Source: Terfezia claveryi (lineage: Eukaryota; Ascomycota; Pezizomycetes; Pezizales; Pezizaceae). From it: a DNA stretch of 64,000 bases. The stretch covers positions 124,001 to 188,000 of the forward strand of contig WHUX01000099.1 of assembly GCA_015179025.1 (NCBI GenBank). Reading direction: 5' to 3'. The position numbers and the translations under genes are program-made. This document shows positions 22,222 to 35,807 of this stretch, one piece after another (position 1 is the first letter of the stretch; each line of letters starts with the position of its first letter). The notes under the pieces are model-generated. The model ran no database searches. It saw only the letters and a program-made list of their open reading frames with translations, and had not been told where the DNA came from.

Positions 22222-24787
22222 ATGGCTCTCATACGTCCAGCAACCGTCCTCTCGTTACTCCTCTTCGTTGCATTCGGCTGTTTACTTGTCAGCATCTTAT
22301 CAGCACCAATCGTTAAGCAAATCGCGTTAGCTACGAATAACAATGTCACGTTTGGGGTGTTTGGCTATTGCACAGATGCAAATAATGCGCAGGTGTGCAC
22401 GGGAATCACGTTGGGTTATAATGTTGGTAAGTTTCGACGACATGTTTCAGGCTACGATCCCTCGCAATCGAACTATTAAAAATGAAATAATAAAACCATG
22501 CACTTAGATGAAGCATCTACAAATACATAGATTGCTGCTAACAATTGTGTATTGGGCTAGATTCATTGTCTGCTCCGCAGGATTTCACCCTCCCATCCAA
22601 GGCCCGCCTCACCCTCACAAATCTTTTGATAATCCACCCCATTGGCGCTCTTTTCGTTCTCATCCTACTTATTCTTACGATCGCGTCGCATTTCTATGGC
22701 CCGGGACATTCCCCAGGCTATTTGCTATGTTTGGTATTCTTCTCCATTTTTACATGTTTTATGGCTATCCTGGCCTTCTTGGTTGATATCCTGCTGTTTG
22801 TTCCGCACCTGTCTGCAGGTGGGTATATTGTAATGGGTGCGCCCATATGTTTGGCGATAGTCGTTGTCGGTCTATGCGCAACAAGACGGAGAGTGGTTGG
22901 AAAACAAGATCGAAAGAGAAGAATCGCCGAGACTGCAAACATCAACAACATTGACAAAAGCTCTAATGAGGGTTTTACTACAGAGCATGGTTCTACAGTA
23001 GATGCTGGAAAATCTGAATTTGCTTCCTTTGATATTGGGAAGCCCGGAAATGATGGGCTTGGATTAGAGGAAACTGGAGAGAGGATTCCCCTTAATCCCC
23101 GTCACCAATCGCCGCCCCCTGGAATGAGCATGCACCGGGTACCAACAGACAATAGTCAAGGAGATTATGGCCAGCTTGTAGGCGGCCCACCATTGAATTT
23201 TCCTTCTAGACTTCCACCACGTGGTGCAAATCAATACAACGCAGGACCTTTACCTCCAACTCACAGGCTCCCATTAAACAACCAAATTAGCCACGGCACT
23301 GGAGCATTTGGCCCCTAGTTACGCCTCAATATGGACTGCCGAGGTATGGACCGGGTCCTAGTGGGCCGCGCGGGGGACCATACCGAGGCGGACCATCCCC
23401 TAAGCCAGGATACGGAGGACCACGTGCGCCACCTCAAAATGACTACGCAATTGGAGATCAAGGGAGGAACACTGGATCCCCAGGGCCCCATAATGGTCCT
23501 CCTATGGGTGGTTTCAAAGATGGCAATCAGTATGGTGTTGGTGGGCCCACTATGCCTCGGGGTGTAAGCCCTGGTATGCAGGGGATGGGCCCTAGACGTG
23601 GGCCATCTCCAGCGCAGGGATATTACCAAGTTTCGCCTACGGATGCTAGAGGGCAGACTCCAGAACCTATCTGGTCTGGCCAGCAATACGGCCAACAACA
23701 GCAGCAGAAACAACTAGATGTTGGAGATTATCCAAGTGACGATGACAGCCGAGTGGATGGTGAGAGTAGAGGGCAGCCCAGTAGACAAGACTTCATCACA
23801 ACTGCATTGGCTCCAGGGCCTGGCTCCGGAGGAGGACGTGTGGCTGAGCCTGAGGCGCCCGCTCCTCCAGACGAGTCTACTCTCGAAACAAGGGTTACTA
23901 GCTTTCTCAGTGAAGATGGAAATAGGTGAGTTCGCGAATTTGATCTGCTCCGTAAATCGCTAATACTTTTCTTCAATAGTTACATCCCTCCTCGAACTCA
24001 ATGGTTGACAGGTAGCAACCAATCTAAAGATGCACCTGTTGAGCAAGATAAAAATGTTGTGACTACTATACATTCCTTACCGCCTCCAAATCCACGACAT
24101 TCTTCACCACCGGGGCCAGTATCGCCCAGCTCTGAACAGCAAATTGCCGTTGAACTACCAGCTGACGTTGCACCTACGTCGCTCATAAAGTCCTCAAAAC
24201 CATCTACGGGCAACTATTATGAAGATATGGACCCTAGGTTTGCTGAACGATCACAAGATGTTGATCGACGCAATAGTGTCACTACTGATGAAGGGATGCC
24301 TGCAATGTTGATTCCTGGCTACAATCCACAAATTGGATCATCGCGCCCCCCGCAATCAAAGTCCCCAGTGCAATTCAATAAACAAAATTATGGTCGCCCT
24401 CAAAACAACCCTAACTCGGAGCATGGTTATCCGTATGCACCTCAAAATAGTGACCAGCATTATGTTCCTTATGTCCATGGACGACCTCCTTTTCCTGAAT
24501 ATGATGTACCCCCACAGAGTCCCGCTTTCAGCGAGCAAACAAATTTCACCAGCATTTCGCAGAGGCCAGTCAACCCCCGTTGGCAGCAACCTCCGGGGCA
24601 GCAACCTCCAGGCAGGGGTCCACCACGCAACATGCCACTACTGAGCGGTAATCCTGATTTTGAGTTGCCCACTCTCTCCCAAGGCAGAGGAGGGCCTAGA
24701 GGGCGTATACCTGGGGCAGTTCCTCCTGGACTGGGCCCAGATAGAAGGGGTAGATACCCCCTACCACCTCCAAATATGCCTAGATGA
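22222..24787 (+). CDS. palI: pH-response regulator PalI/RIM9 (SUR7/PalI family), apparent frameshift
   Basis: Exons 22222-22426, 22561-23925 and 23980-24787, about 790 aa. The N-terminus has a signal-anchor helix (MALIRPATVLSLLLFVAFGC), a luminal loop with GVFGYC, then three membrane segments around LLIIHPIGALFVLILLIL, YLLCLVFFSIFTCFMAILAF and MGAPICLAIVVVGLC: the four-TM SUR7/PalI fold. PalI/Rim9 stabilises the pH sensor PalH/Rim21 at the plasma membrane. The rest is a Gly/Pro/Gln-rich cytoplasmic tail. Exon 2 is not continuous: frame is lost at 23311-23318, where GGA GCA TTT GGC CCC meets TAG; one extra C would continue the same Gly/Pro-rich composition (VTPQYGLPRYGPGPSGPRGG). No plausible intron restores the frame. 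Either sequence error in a C run or a real disabling mutation. Confidence 0.85.
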
Positions 24788-25848
24788 TTGGCTATTGCCA
24801 ATCCTCTATGCCCCATTGACGGCTCTCAGATCTGACTTCTCATCGATATGGATGTATGTAAGATTAGAATGTGGTTAAACTATCTAGGACATTTTTCTTG
24901 TTTGTTACTTTAACGGGCTTCATATTGATCTGTACAGTCAATGCTTTTCCCTTTCATTTTGTAATGTTATGGTTGTTTTGCTCTGTTGCTTCCTAGCATA
25001 CCCCACTTTCGGTTTCCTTTTCCTTAATCATGATGAATGAACAAATATCTTCTCTAATCTACCTTGAACCGGCTCTTTCCAACTTCTTTCATACATTTGC
25101 ACGTTTCTATATCTCTTGGCATGGATGGCGCCCTGGGGCGTATGATCTGTAAGAATATACTCTGTACAGGAGTGGGATTTGATGTAGGTAATATAAATTG
25201 CAGGTTTAGGTTTCTGTTTCTCATCGGTGGATCATCTCCGCTATTGGACTGGTGGGTTATGAGAAGCGTCTCTGTATTCTGCATGTTTCCTTCTCAGCCG
25301 GCGTTGTGTACAACTCACGAAATCCTAATTGATGCTGGAGCATTCGACGCACAGCATCATCGATGGCTTCAATTCGGGAGTCCCGCTTTTTGAGAATCTT
25401 AATATTTAATTTCGAATTTCGAGAAACATCCCCGCTGTGCCAAGCGCACGAAGCTTTCCCCCGCGACTGCCAAGCTTAGAACCTCCTCAACCGCAATTCT
25501 GGGTAATATTGCATCGGGGACATGACGTGAGCGTGGTAAGGAGACCCAAAAAGGCCTCGCCGGATTCTGAGCCCCTCAAAACCCCTCTTATAACTAAGTG
25601 GTTAAGTAGGTGCAGAGTAGCTACTTCTGCCCAATTCGTGCTACTTGTCATCCCATTTGTATCTCCGAATTTCCCTCGACCCATCCAATAATCCCTCACC
25701 CCGTCAAGTACTTCAATTAAACCCTCCACTTGTTTACAGTCCATCCATCTTATTCCATTTCTTCTCGGCCTTGAGTGTTGTGAAAAGCTAATCACTACTC
25801 ACCTTCACTTCACGCTTCCCCCAAACTGAGCCTCCCGAAATCACAAAT
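24788..25848. other. Intergenic, PalI 3' side and PGM promoter
   Basis: About 1.06 kb. The last ~150 bp before the phosphoglucomutase ATG is CT-rich, as is common in strongly expressed fungal promoters. I see no gene. Confidence 0.5.
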
Positions 25849-27764
<1,916 letters not shown>

Positions 27765-29020
27765 GCTGTGAGCTTTCTTGTGACTGTTTGGCGCACTGGT
27801 GTTAGGTGGTAATGTTAAAGGAAATGGTATGGTAAGGAACTTGAGGGAAGGTGTAGAATTGAAATTGGGATTAGGGGGCATCTGGTATGGGAGGAATATA
27901 ACAGAATGAAAATGGGTGTCACCATTAAGCGAATATCTATGTTAAACTTTCCTTATTTTGTGTTGCATTGGAGTTTCGTAGCTGGCCACACATTTCGAAT
28001 CAAAGCTTTGAAATGAAATACCTTCATGATGTGACTGATGTGATTGATGTGATTGATGTGATTGATGTAGGCGTGAGTGAGGACAACGATGATCGTGCAT
28101 CTGAGGGACTTTGGAAGATCTATTCTAAGAGTTTTGAACACGATCTGCTCCAAGGCTTTCTCCACGTGCTTTTGAAGATGGCTAGTATAAAAATCATCAC
28201 CATCGTCAATCATTGCGACCGTCATAGTGCATGGCCAATTGCCCTCACCCGCACAGCAGCACGCACTGTGTAGGCAAGTACATATGTACATGCATTCCAG
28301 AGACAACATCGAACATCGAGTCAATCACATGTTGGGGGCAAAAAAAAAATGCGTCTCACGCCGCAGACCCTTCCATGTGAAAGACTTCAAGGCACGATGA
28401 AAAGAGTTGTATCGAGAGAGTATGGTGGAAAAATATTGCGCATCATCGATGTCGATGTCCTCATCCTCCACGCAGTCATGGTCCATGATTAAGGCGGAAC
28501 TGGGCCTGGGGCTGGGGCTGGGGCTGGCTTGATTGCGTTGAAGCTGTCTAGCACATGTTGGGTATTAAACTTGAGGAGCTTAATACTAAGAAGAGTGGTG
28601 ATGATGATCAAATGATGAAAAAATTTCGATTGGCTCCAGCCAACCTTTCTCATCACATTTCTCCTTTCTCTAAACGCCAGTATAAGGAATGGACGAAAAA
28701 ATTCATGAAAGAAACTAAATCTCATAGGAGAGTTCTGTCTATTTCTTCCTGATGAATGAATCGTAAAAAACACATCAAACACCACACACACCAGAAAAAG
28801 CCAATATAAAATGATGGGTATAGATAGAACGCACCGTCCGTAAAGACCGACAGACAAGAAAAAAACATAATGATAATATGAGATACTTTCTTCTTCCTCC
28901 GATGGGTCTGTATGTTGTAGGACTCTACTCCAGTAGCAGAAAAAACAAAAGGAGCAGATATACCGATGGGCAGCAGCAAAACTGGTCCCTCACTGCAGCG
29001 TATGCTCCTCTCAAGCGTAG
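27765..29020. other. Intergenic, PGM / YPI1 convergent side
   Basis: 1.26 kb between two converging stop codons. It contains a 9-nt minisatellite (28028-28069) and a short GGGGCT repeat near 28508. Open frames here are short and lack family features. Confidence 0.5.
28028..28069. repeat. 9-nt tandem repeat (GATGTGATT)
   Basis: Four to five copies of GATGTGATT, first copy with one mismatch (GATGTGACT). Confidence 0.85.
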
Positions 29021-29847
29021 CTAATTCTTTCTCTGCGCCTTCGGCATCTTCTCGTATGCATTAGGGCTTGGTGGACGTTTAGGCCCACGTCGAGACTTCC
29101 GCCCATGACTATGTTTTCCTCCGCAGTGTCCGTGGGAGTGCGAGTTGGAGGTAGGATGTGCACGGTCATCGTCGTGCTCCATAGAGATATCGCTGTCCGA
29201 GTCAGAGGAGTCGCTATCAGAGGAGTCGTCTTCGGAGGAGGATTCGCCAAAGGAACGGGCACGGCGGAAGATACAGCAGACTGAGCCTACGTATTAGCAA
29301 CAAAGCAGATTGCATGGAGCGTTGGTGCAAATGGGGATAGAGCTCCTCCCGTCCATGTGGAGTAGAATTGAACAAAGTAACTCTGATGCGAGAGAGCCGA
29401 GCGGGAAGAGGAGAGCGGGGATCATGGGTGGCATGGGATTATAGGATGGGTCTTGGCCTTCTGCTTCTAGAAGCAACCTCAAAAGTACTTAAGGGTACAG
29501 ATGCTGGAGAAGGGGGGTAACGGTCTGGTTCAAAACTGCTGCGTCCAGGGGGTATACAATGTCCCGCAAAACAAATTCTGGCAAAAACAAACAGTATGCA
29601 TGTGAGCTCATTCAATCTCACCTTTGCTCTTCTTCCTCCCCAATTCCTCATTATCGATGACATCCTCTCCCCATCTCACCCTCCTATCTTGAATTGGACC
29701 TCCCCTCAACCTCAGAGTTCCATCCGGAATCCTGGGGGAAGGAGGCGTACGCTCGTCTTCAGATGGGGTGGATGTGGTGATTTGTGTTCGGGGGCCAGTT
29801 GTGGAAATGGGGGAGGAGATGGTGTGCGTAAATTCCATTGGTGCCAT
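29021..29847 (-). CDS. YPI1: Type 1 protein phosphatase inhibitor Ypi1 (PPP1R11 family)
   Basis: Two exons, 29847-29622 and 29280-29021, encode 161 aa. The Ypi1/inhibitor-3 core runs RRVRWGEDVIDNEELGRKKS and crosses the splice into KVCCIF, the usual KxCCI(Y/F) end of the domain; RVRW is the PP1-docking RVxF-type motif. Ypi1 binds Glc7/PP1 and helps its nuclear localisation and activity control. Exon 2 continues as a Ser/Asp tract, a His/Gly-rich patch and a basic C-terminus. The intron (341 nt, GTGAGA...CTCAG) is far longer than others in this window, so a short alternative exon in it cannot be excluded, but the join gives the conserved sequence exactly. Confidence 0.88.
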
Positions 29848-30228
29848 TGTCTAGTAAGTTCGGTTGTAGATGTTCGTAAGAGTAAAGGATGGTGAGGCAG
29901 AACTGAGCTGAGGGCAGGGGGGGCTGTAGTTAAAAGGCTCTGGATGCAGTGCGGCGACAGAATTTAAACAGTGAGGCTATCGTCAGGGTACAAACAGGAG
30001 CTCTCTTCGCCGTGCCGCAACAAAACTCTGAGAAGATCTAGTTCAAGCTCACAGGGGGACAGACAGGTGAATTAAACTAAGTAGAAAAGCATCAGGATAA
30101 ATAAAACAGTTCAGCTTGAGCGAGGAAACGTTCGGTTATTTAAAGCCAGGGCGAGGGTTTCACCTCAGCAACTATTTACGACACCCAGGGACCACTTGAA
30201 GGGAAGCGGACCACCCGGCACCCAATGT

Positions 30229-30262
<34 letters not shown>

Positions 30263-31925
30263 TTATTATTTTTTTTGTATTGTGTGTAGGTATGTAGGGC
30301 TGTGCATGGGATCAGCTACCGTGCCTTAGTATGCGCACAAGCTCGATGGCAGCGCGCTTTTACTTTGCTTTTACACATGATTGCGAGCGTCAAACAGGAA
30401 GCGCAGGCTGAGAAATGGAGAGCGACTGGCTGCCTGGGAAGTGGGGTGGAGGACCGGTACCTACTCATCCTGATGCGAAAGTGTTAGGTACCCTACGCCT
30501 CCGTGTACCTCGGTGCTTCAAGCGCCAAGGCCGAGTGTTTCTAGGCCTCTAAAGAAACTGAAGAAAAACCTCGTGCTTGGCCAGCAACACAACACATAGG
30601 CCCAGACGGAAATCCACCACTGGGTATAATCAACACCTCTATCTCGAGTCATCAGCCAGATCCGTGGTGAGTATTTGCAATTGGGCAACGCCAACCTGCT
30701 TCCTGTCAGATTGTGATTGTGTAAGAAGATATATGAGCGAGTGGAGAAAATTTGGTTTTTCATATTGCCTGTATGTATGTACAGTATGTGTACTGCGAAA
30801 GGCGTATTTAGCTATCTTGATAAGCTGGCAAGGAATGTTGGTTTAGAAGCCCGCCCCGTCATCTCATACTTCTCTCCAGATCTAGATATTCGGAGGAACG
30901 ATGCTCGTGGCTGGCATGATGGGGGTTACTGATGAGGAACAGTTGGAGGAATGGCCTCCCCCCCTTGTATGCCATTCGGCCAGGCCATAGCCGTTCCAAT
31001 AGATTTATTTACCCAAATGTCACCTGTTGGACAGTTTGGCCAACCTATATTCCTTACAAATGTATGTTATGCCGGCAGTATGGTACTGTGCCCGGTTATC
31101 TAGCCAATGAGTACAAGGACTTACATATGCACCAAATTGCCCTTGCCATTTGCTTTATACCTGCATAGAAAGTTGTTGTCTTTGGGAAGGGTACACCCGT
31201 GTATGCAACTCCGTCGTCCTTGGATGTACCTCTTTCTGTCATAAATGAGACGAAATGCCGTCAGTATTGCGAATAGCTTATCCGATCTTGATCACATTCA
31301 AAATGGGACGAACACGGGATGCTTAGGCAGAACAACAGCTTAGATAACTGTGTTGATGGGTAGACTGAGGGATATTATTCCCCTCCTCTTCGACCAAACT
31401 ACCCCCCAAAAATCCCCGGGATACCCACTAAGCTACTGAGTAGATATTGCGGGAATGGAATGAGGTTACCAGGTTTCGGAGATCGGGTCGTTGTACTGCG
31501 GATCATGGTTTCTCGGAAGCTGTTCCATGCATGCGTTGGTTTGTCTGGTGGGTGGGTGAGGCAGAGGTACGCTTCTCTTCTGGATGCTGGTTCCTTTTAT
31601 TTATACTTCTCGGTAACTATTCGATAGATGATATTTCGGGCTGCTGGTTAGCTACTTGGTATAGTAGTACATAAATATTTCGGTACTTGGACGTATCCCG
31701 GTCCTTGTAACTTCCAGGTCTGGAATAGTGGGCGGATGTAAGTACTGTATTGGTTGAGTTTTAGTTCTCCTGGGCATCGAAACGCGAGCTGGCGTTTTCT
31801 TGGCAGTGGCTTCATACATTTGGCAAAGCGTACTCGCGCTACTCTCCTCCAATTCTATACCAGACGCCACCCCCCCTAAAACACCGCACAGGAAAAGATA
31901 GCTACTTTAAGGCACATCTAGAATC
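29848..31925. other. 2.1-kb gene-free stretch between YPI1 and RTF2
   Basis: Divergent intergenic region with an ATT microsatellite (30231-30276). No gene, tRNA or transposon sequence recognised. Confidence 0.5.
30231..30276. repeat. ATT trinucleotide microsatellite
   Basis: About 12 uninterrupted TTA/ATT units followed by a T run. Confidence 0.9.
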
Positions 31926-33013
31926 ATGGGAAATGACGGAGGAAGGTATGTAACAGTTGGTCACTGAAATTAAACCCCTCCCCCACTCTCGACCGAACTT
32001 TTTTCCGAAAACCTCGCTGCAGCAGGCTGGCTAATGCACGTTTTAGTATTCCCACTCGCCGCGAGCTTGTCAAATCTGCAAGCCGCTCGAAAACTCACTC
32101 AGAAGTGCGCGACTCGCAAAGTCAGAGCTCGCAGTACCATTGGACGTATTGCGCGCTATCGAAACGCCCTTTAGCAAGCCCGATTGTGGCGGATCATTTG
32201 GGGAGGCTGTATAACAAGGATGCTATGATAGAGTGGCTATTGAAGGGGCTGGAGGCTTTCGGTGATGGAGAGGAGGTGCTGAAGGGGAGGGGTATCAGTG
32301 GCTTGAAGGATGTGGTCGGTGTCCAGTTTCAGGTGTTGGAATCAACACCTGGGGAGGAGTCGAATGGGAATGGAGCGCTGGAGCAGACCGAGGGAGGTGA
32401 GAGGAAGGAACGATGGATGTGTCCTGTCACTCGCAAGGAGTTAGGCCCGGGAGTGAGGGCTGTGTATTTGGTGCCATGCGGTTGCGCATTCACAGAAAGC
32501 GCCATTAAAGAGACAGCAGGCCATAAGAAGGAGGGTGAAGATGCGGAATGTTTACAATGCGGAAAGCCTTATAACTCACGAGATACTATCAACATTAACC
32601 CCACTATAGAGGCAGACATCGCACGGTTAGGAGCACGGATGAAGGATCTGGCTAGTCTGGGGTTGACCCATTCTTTGAAGGAGGTCGGCGGGGAGAGGAA
32701 GAAACGCAAACACAAAAAATTGGAGAATGGGGATTCTAATGAAACGGCTAATGACGGGAGGAACGAGGCAAAATGTGTCGAGAAAAAAGGAAGAACTATC
32801 AATGGAACCTTATCGATCCAGCATTCTGCGATGGCCAGTCTTACGGAAAGGGTTATGGCTGATGAGCGTGAGAAGTCTAAGACGCGGAAGCTTGAGATGA
32901 GCGATAGCGTGAAGAGTCTGTTTAGGAAAGGAGCTGATGATAAGGATCGTTCGAAGGGCCGGGGTGGTGGTGACTTCATGACGAGGGGGTATTCCCTGCC
33001 GAAGAGGGGCTGA
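31926..33013 (+). CDS. RTF2: Replication termination factor 2 (Rtf2 family)
   Basis: Exons 31926-31945 and 32047-33013 encode 328 aa. The tiny first exon (MGNDGG + AG) joins exon 2 to give MGNDGGSIPTRRELVK, the nearly invariant Rtf2 start. Then come YHWTYCALSKRPLASPIV and LYNKDAMIEWLL, and a second half-finger with CPVTRKELGPGVRAVYLVPC, CGCAFTESAIKE and CLQCGKPY, which is the C2HC2 RING-like domain. A Lys-rich tail ends in FMTRGYSLPKRG. Rtf2 (first studied in S. pombe) acts at stalled forks, and human RTF2 is removed by the proteasome during replication stress; yeast-type forms have also been tied to splicing. The exon-1 call rests on the conserved N-terminus and a GTATGT donor. Confidence 0.93.
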
Positions 33014-33365
33014 TGGTGCTCTCGGATGATGATGCTTCGACTGCAATGTCATTATACCGCTACTTCTGTTGTATTTCTTGATTTTGGCCTGGACACACCT
33101 GCATATGCTATGGAGTTTACACATATGCTACGGAGTTTACAGATGCTGTAAATATTAAACTAAATTGGGTGTTGATTCTTTCTCAGTCACTTGATGTCAC
33201 TTGATGCCTCTAAAATGTTCCTCCTCTGCAAAGCCAATCCCGTGACCACCACCCGTGACGTCTTAGCGCAAATCACCACCCAAGCTACCCCTGTAAAGCA
33301 TCTGCGGGCAAGGCAGTTTCTCATTCCTCAACCCCCCACATCCATCATCCCCTCATTATCCAGCC
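33014..33365. other. Short intergenic, RTF2 3' side and RMD5 promoter
   Basis: 352 bp. It holds a tandem copy of CATATGCTA(T/C)GGAGTTTACA near 33102-33141. No gene. Confidence 0.5.
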
Positions 33366-34611
33366 ATGGAATCCCTCCAGAAAGAGCTTGACCGCCTCCT
33401 GAACAAATCCAACCTCTCCAAGCCCCTGACCTCCATTGATAAAATCCTTTCCACCCTCACCACTGCCAGAGCTCAAATCTCCTCCGACCCCACTAGCACC
33501 ACCGCCACCGCCATCACCCTTGCAAAGCTTCAGAACCAGATAAACCCCATTGTAGCCCATCTCAACGATGACCAAAAGGAAATTCACTCCGCATTGACTA
33601 AATACGGAAAAGCCCTTGACAAGAAACTCAAAACTGCAGCATCAGCAAGCACAGACTATGAGCCATTAAATGGGGATAGAGAGAGTGGGTTGATCAGCCG
33701 CGCTATTGCGATGCACCTGATAAGGGAGGGAAGCTTTGATGTAGCGAGTATGTTTTTTCAGGAGGCGGAGGAAAAGGGGGAGATGTTGGATATTGAGGAT
33801 GGGTTGACGAGGGAGTTTAGGGATTTATATGAGATTTTAGATGCGATGAAGGTTCGGAGAGATTTAGGGCCAGCGATTCAGTGGGCGAGGAATAAGGCGA
33901 CATTGTTGGATGCGAGAGGGAGTAATTTGGAGTTTGAACTTTGCAGGTTGCAGTATATTTGGTATTTTATGGGGGGGGAGATTGGCGGGGTGGGGAATAA
34001 GAGGGCGTTGGAGTATGCGAGGCGGGAGTTTGGGAGGTTTCAGGACAAGTATTTACCCGGTGAGTGCTAGATATTGGGTGATAGATTGATACATGACTGA
34101 TTTGTATACTGGTATAGAAATTGAAAAGCTAATAACCGCCTTCGCCTTCCTCCCCACCATCCACTCCTCCCCCTACGCCCCACTCTTCTCCGACCCAGAA
34201 CGCATGTGGACCGACGTCTCCCGCTCCTTCACAAAGGAGTTCTGCTCCCTCCTTGGGCTCTCCGCCGAGTCTCCCCTGTACATCGCCGCCACAGCTGGCG
34301 CTATCGCTCTCCCCACTTTGCTTAAAATGACTAGCATCAGGAAAGAAAAGAATACAGCGTGGAGTACCGTGAATGAATTACCAGTGGAGATCCCACTGCC
34401 GCCAAGATATCAGTTCCATAGCATCTTCGTTTGTCCTGTAAGCAAAGACCAGACTACGGAGACGAATCCGCCCATGATGTTACCATGTGGACATGTTATT
34501 GCGCAAGAGAGTTTGCATAGATTGGCGAAGGGGGGCAGTCAGGTTACGCTGAAGTGTCCGTATTGCCCGAAGGAGTCTACGGCGGCGCAGGCGAAGAGGG
34601 TGTACTTGTAG
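33366..34611 (+). CDS. RMD5: GID/CTLH ubiquitin ligase subunit Rmd5/Gid2
   Basis: Exons 33366-34059 and 34118-34611 (58-nt intron) encode 395 aa. After an N-terminal coiled region, a LisH-type segment ([20 protein letters not shown]) lies near residues 112-131, followed by a CTLH/CRA helical region. The C-terminus carries the degenerate RING at about 337-381: [28 protein letters not shown] and CPYC, the RMND5/Gid2 signature. With Gid9/Fyv10 it forms the catalytic pair that, in yeast, ubiquitinates gluconeogenic enzymes such as fructose-1,6-bisphosphatase when glucose returns. The related subunit Fyv10/Gid9 has a different RING pattern, so Rmd5 is preferred. Confidence 0.9.
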
Positions 34612-35807
34612 TGATTCATGCATGAGGAGAGTGTTTAGGAGAATGAAGATGTCATGTCTTTGGGAACGGAGTTAAGAATGATGGTCTTGTTGGGATCCGG
34701 GTTTATGAAGTACTGTACTAGGTACTATTCTTCTATATTATTGTGCTGTTGGGGTCTGTTTAAAGTCATCAGCATCTAATATTCAGACAGATTTATACTA
34801 TCATATCTTTTTCTCTCGTAGTGCTCTCGCTGATTCTGTTAGTTTCTTTACTTCGTTATTATTACCTCTCTTTCTTTCTTGTGTGTGGTTTGATCTTCAC
34901 TTCTGATAACCCATGAGTATGCATACCTTCCTTGGTCTTCGGTCTTACTTTTCGGTTGCTTTTCTTGAGAGCGTTACATTGAGGGTTGTGTTGTTTGAGG
35001 AATGAACTGAAGAAGAAACATGAACTTCGTATACCTGTTTCAAACGAGAATAGAAATATATTAAAGTGTTGGCTGTAAGACATGACGGCGACCCGGGAGA
35101 GTAGAGAGGTGCATTCGTGCTCTGCTGCGACTCTCATTTACGGGACTTCCTCTAGTGGAAAAGGAGATAAAAGAAAGAAAGTAATTTAAAGAAAGTAATT
35201 CAACAACGAACTCCCAAGGGAAGCTGTCAGTTGTATATCTAGATTATCCAACCCTGACCACCATTCTGATGTCTATTAAATCACCACCAAGCATCATTTT
35301 CGGTGACTCACCATGGAACCATTTAATTTCCGAGATACTTGAATCTTACAATGAAAAGGAAATGTAAGAGCCATAGGTTAAGGTCATTTGGTTGACACGA
35401 CCCAAAAACCTGACTGAAGCTATGGGAAGGAATTTAAAGCATTCACATAAATTGAATTCATGTACCTTGTATGGCTTCATCGATGGTTTAGCTGGCCGAT
35501 TTTTATATAAAAGATGTGGCCACCTTTTCCATGATCGTAGAATGATCGCCAATCTCAATGATATGATTAATTTTCAACTCGCATGGCTATTACCCTGAAT
35601 ACGGCAACACGTGACTGGATTGAATGATTTCACTACAGTAAGCAACTAAACTTGCTCATAAGTTACATAGGCTGCTGCACTCCATCAATATTCAGCAAAA
35701 CCGGCTTGTCAATATCACAGCTCGTCTCCAAATTTTCAAGACCAACTAAAATACCAATCTATCTTGCTGCATCTGAATAGCTTTCTAGCATCTACCACAG
35801 CACCTGA
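34612..35807. other. Intergenic, RMD5 3' side and NUP42 promoter
   Basis: 1.2 kb of AT-rich sequence. Small open frames only; nothing recognised. Confidence 0.5.

Noticed and set aside
23188..23220. A short intron in PalI (GTAGGC to TTCTAG) that might repair the frame
   Set aside because: It would be only 32 nt, and the resulting frame meets a stop before the next conserved part.
25588..25640. Sequence AAGTGGTTAAG like a tRNA D-arm
   Set aside because: No matching anticodon arm or GTTC T-loop follows at the right spacing.
28489..28857. Minus-strand 122-codon frame after PGM
   Set aside because: No Met-start context or domain; low-complexity Pro/Ala end from a GGGGCT repeat.
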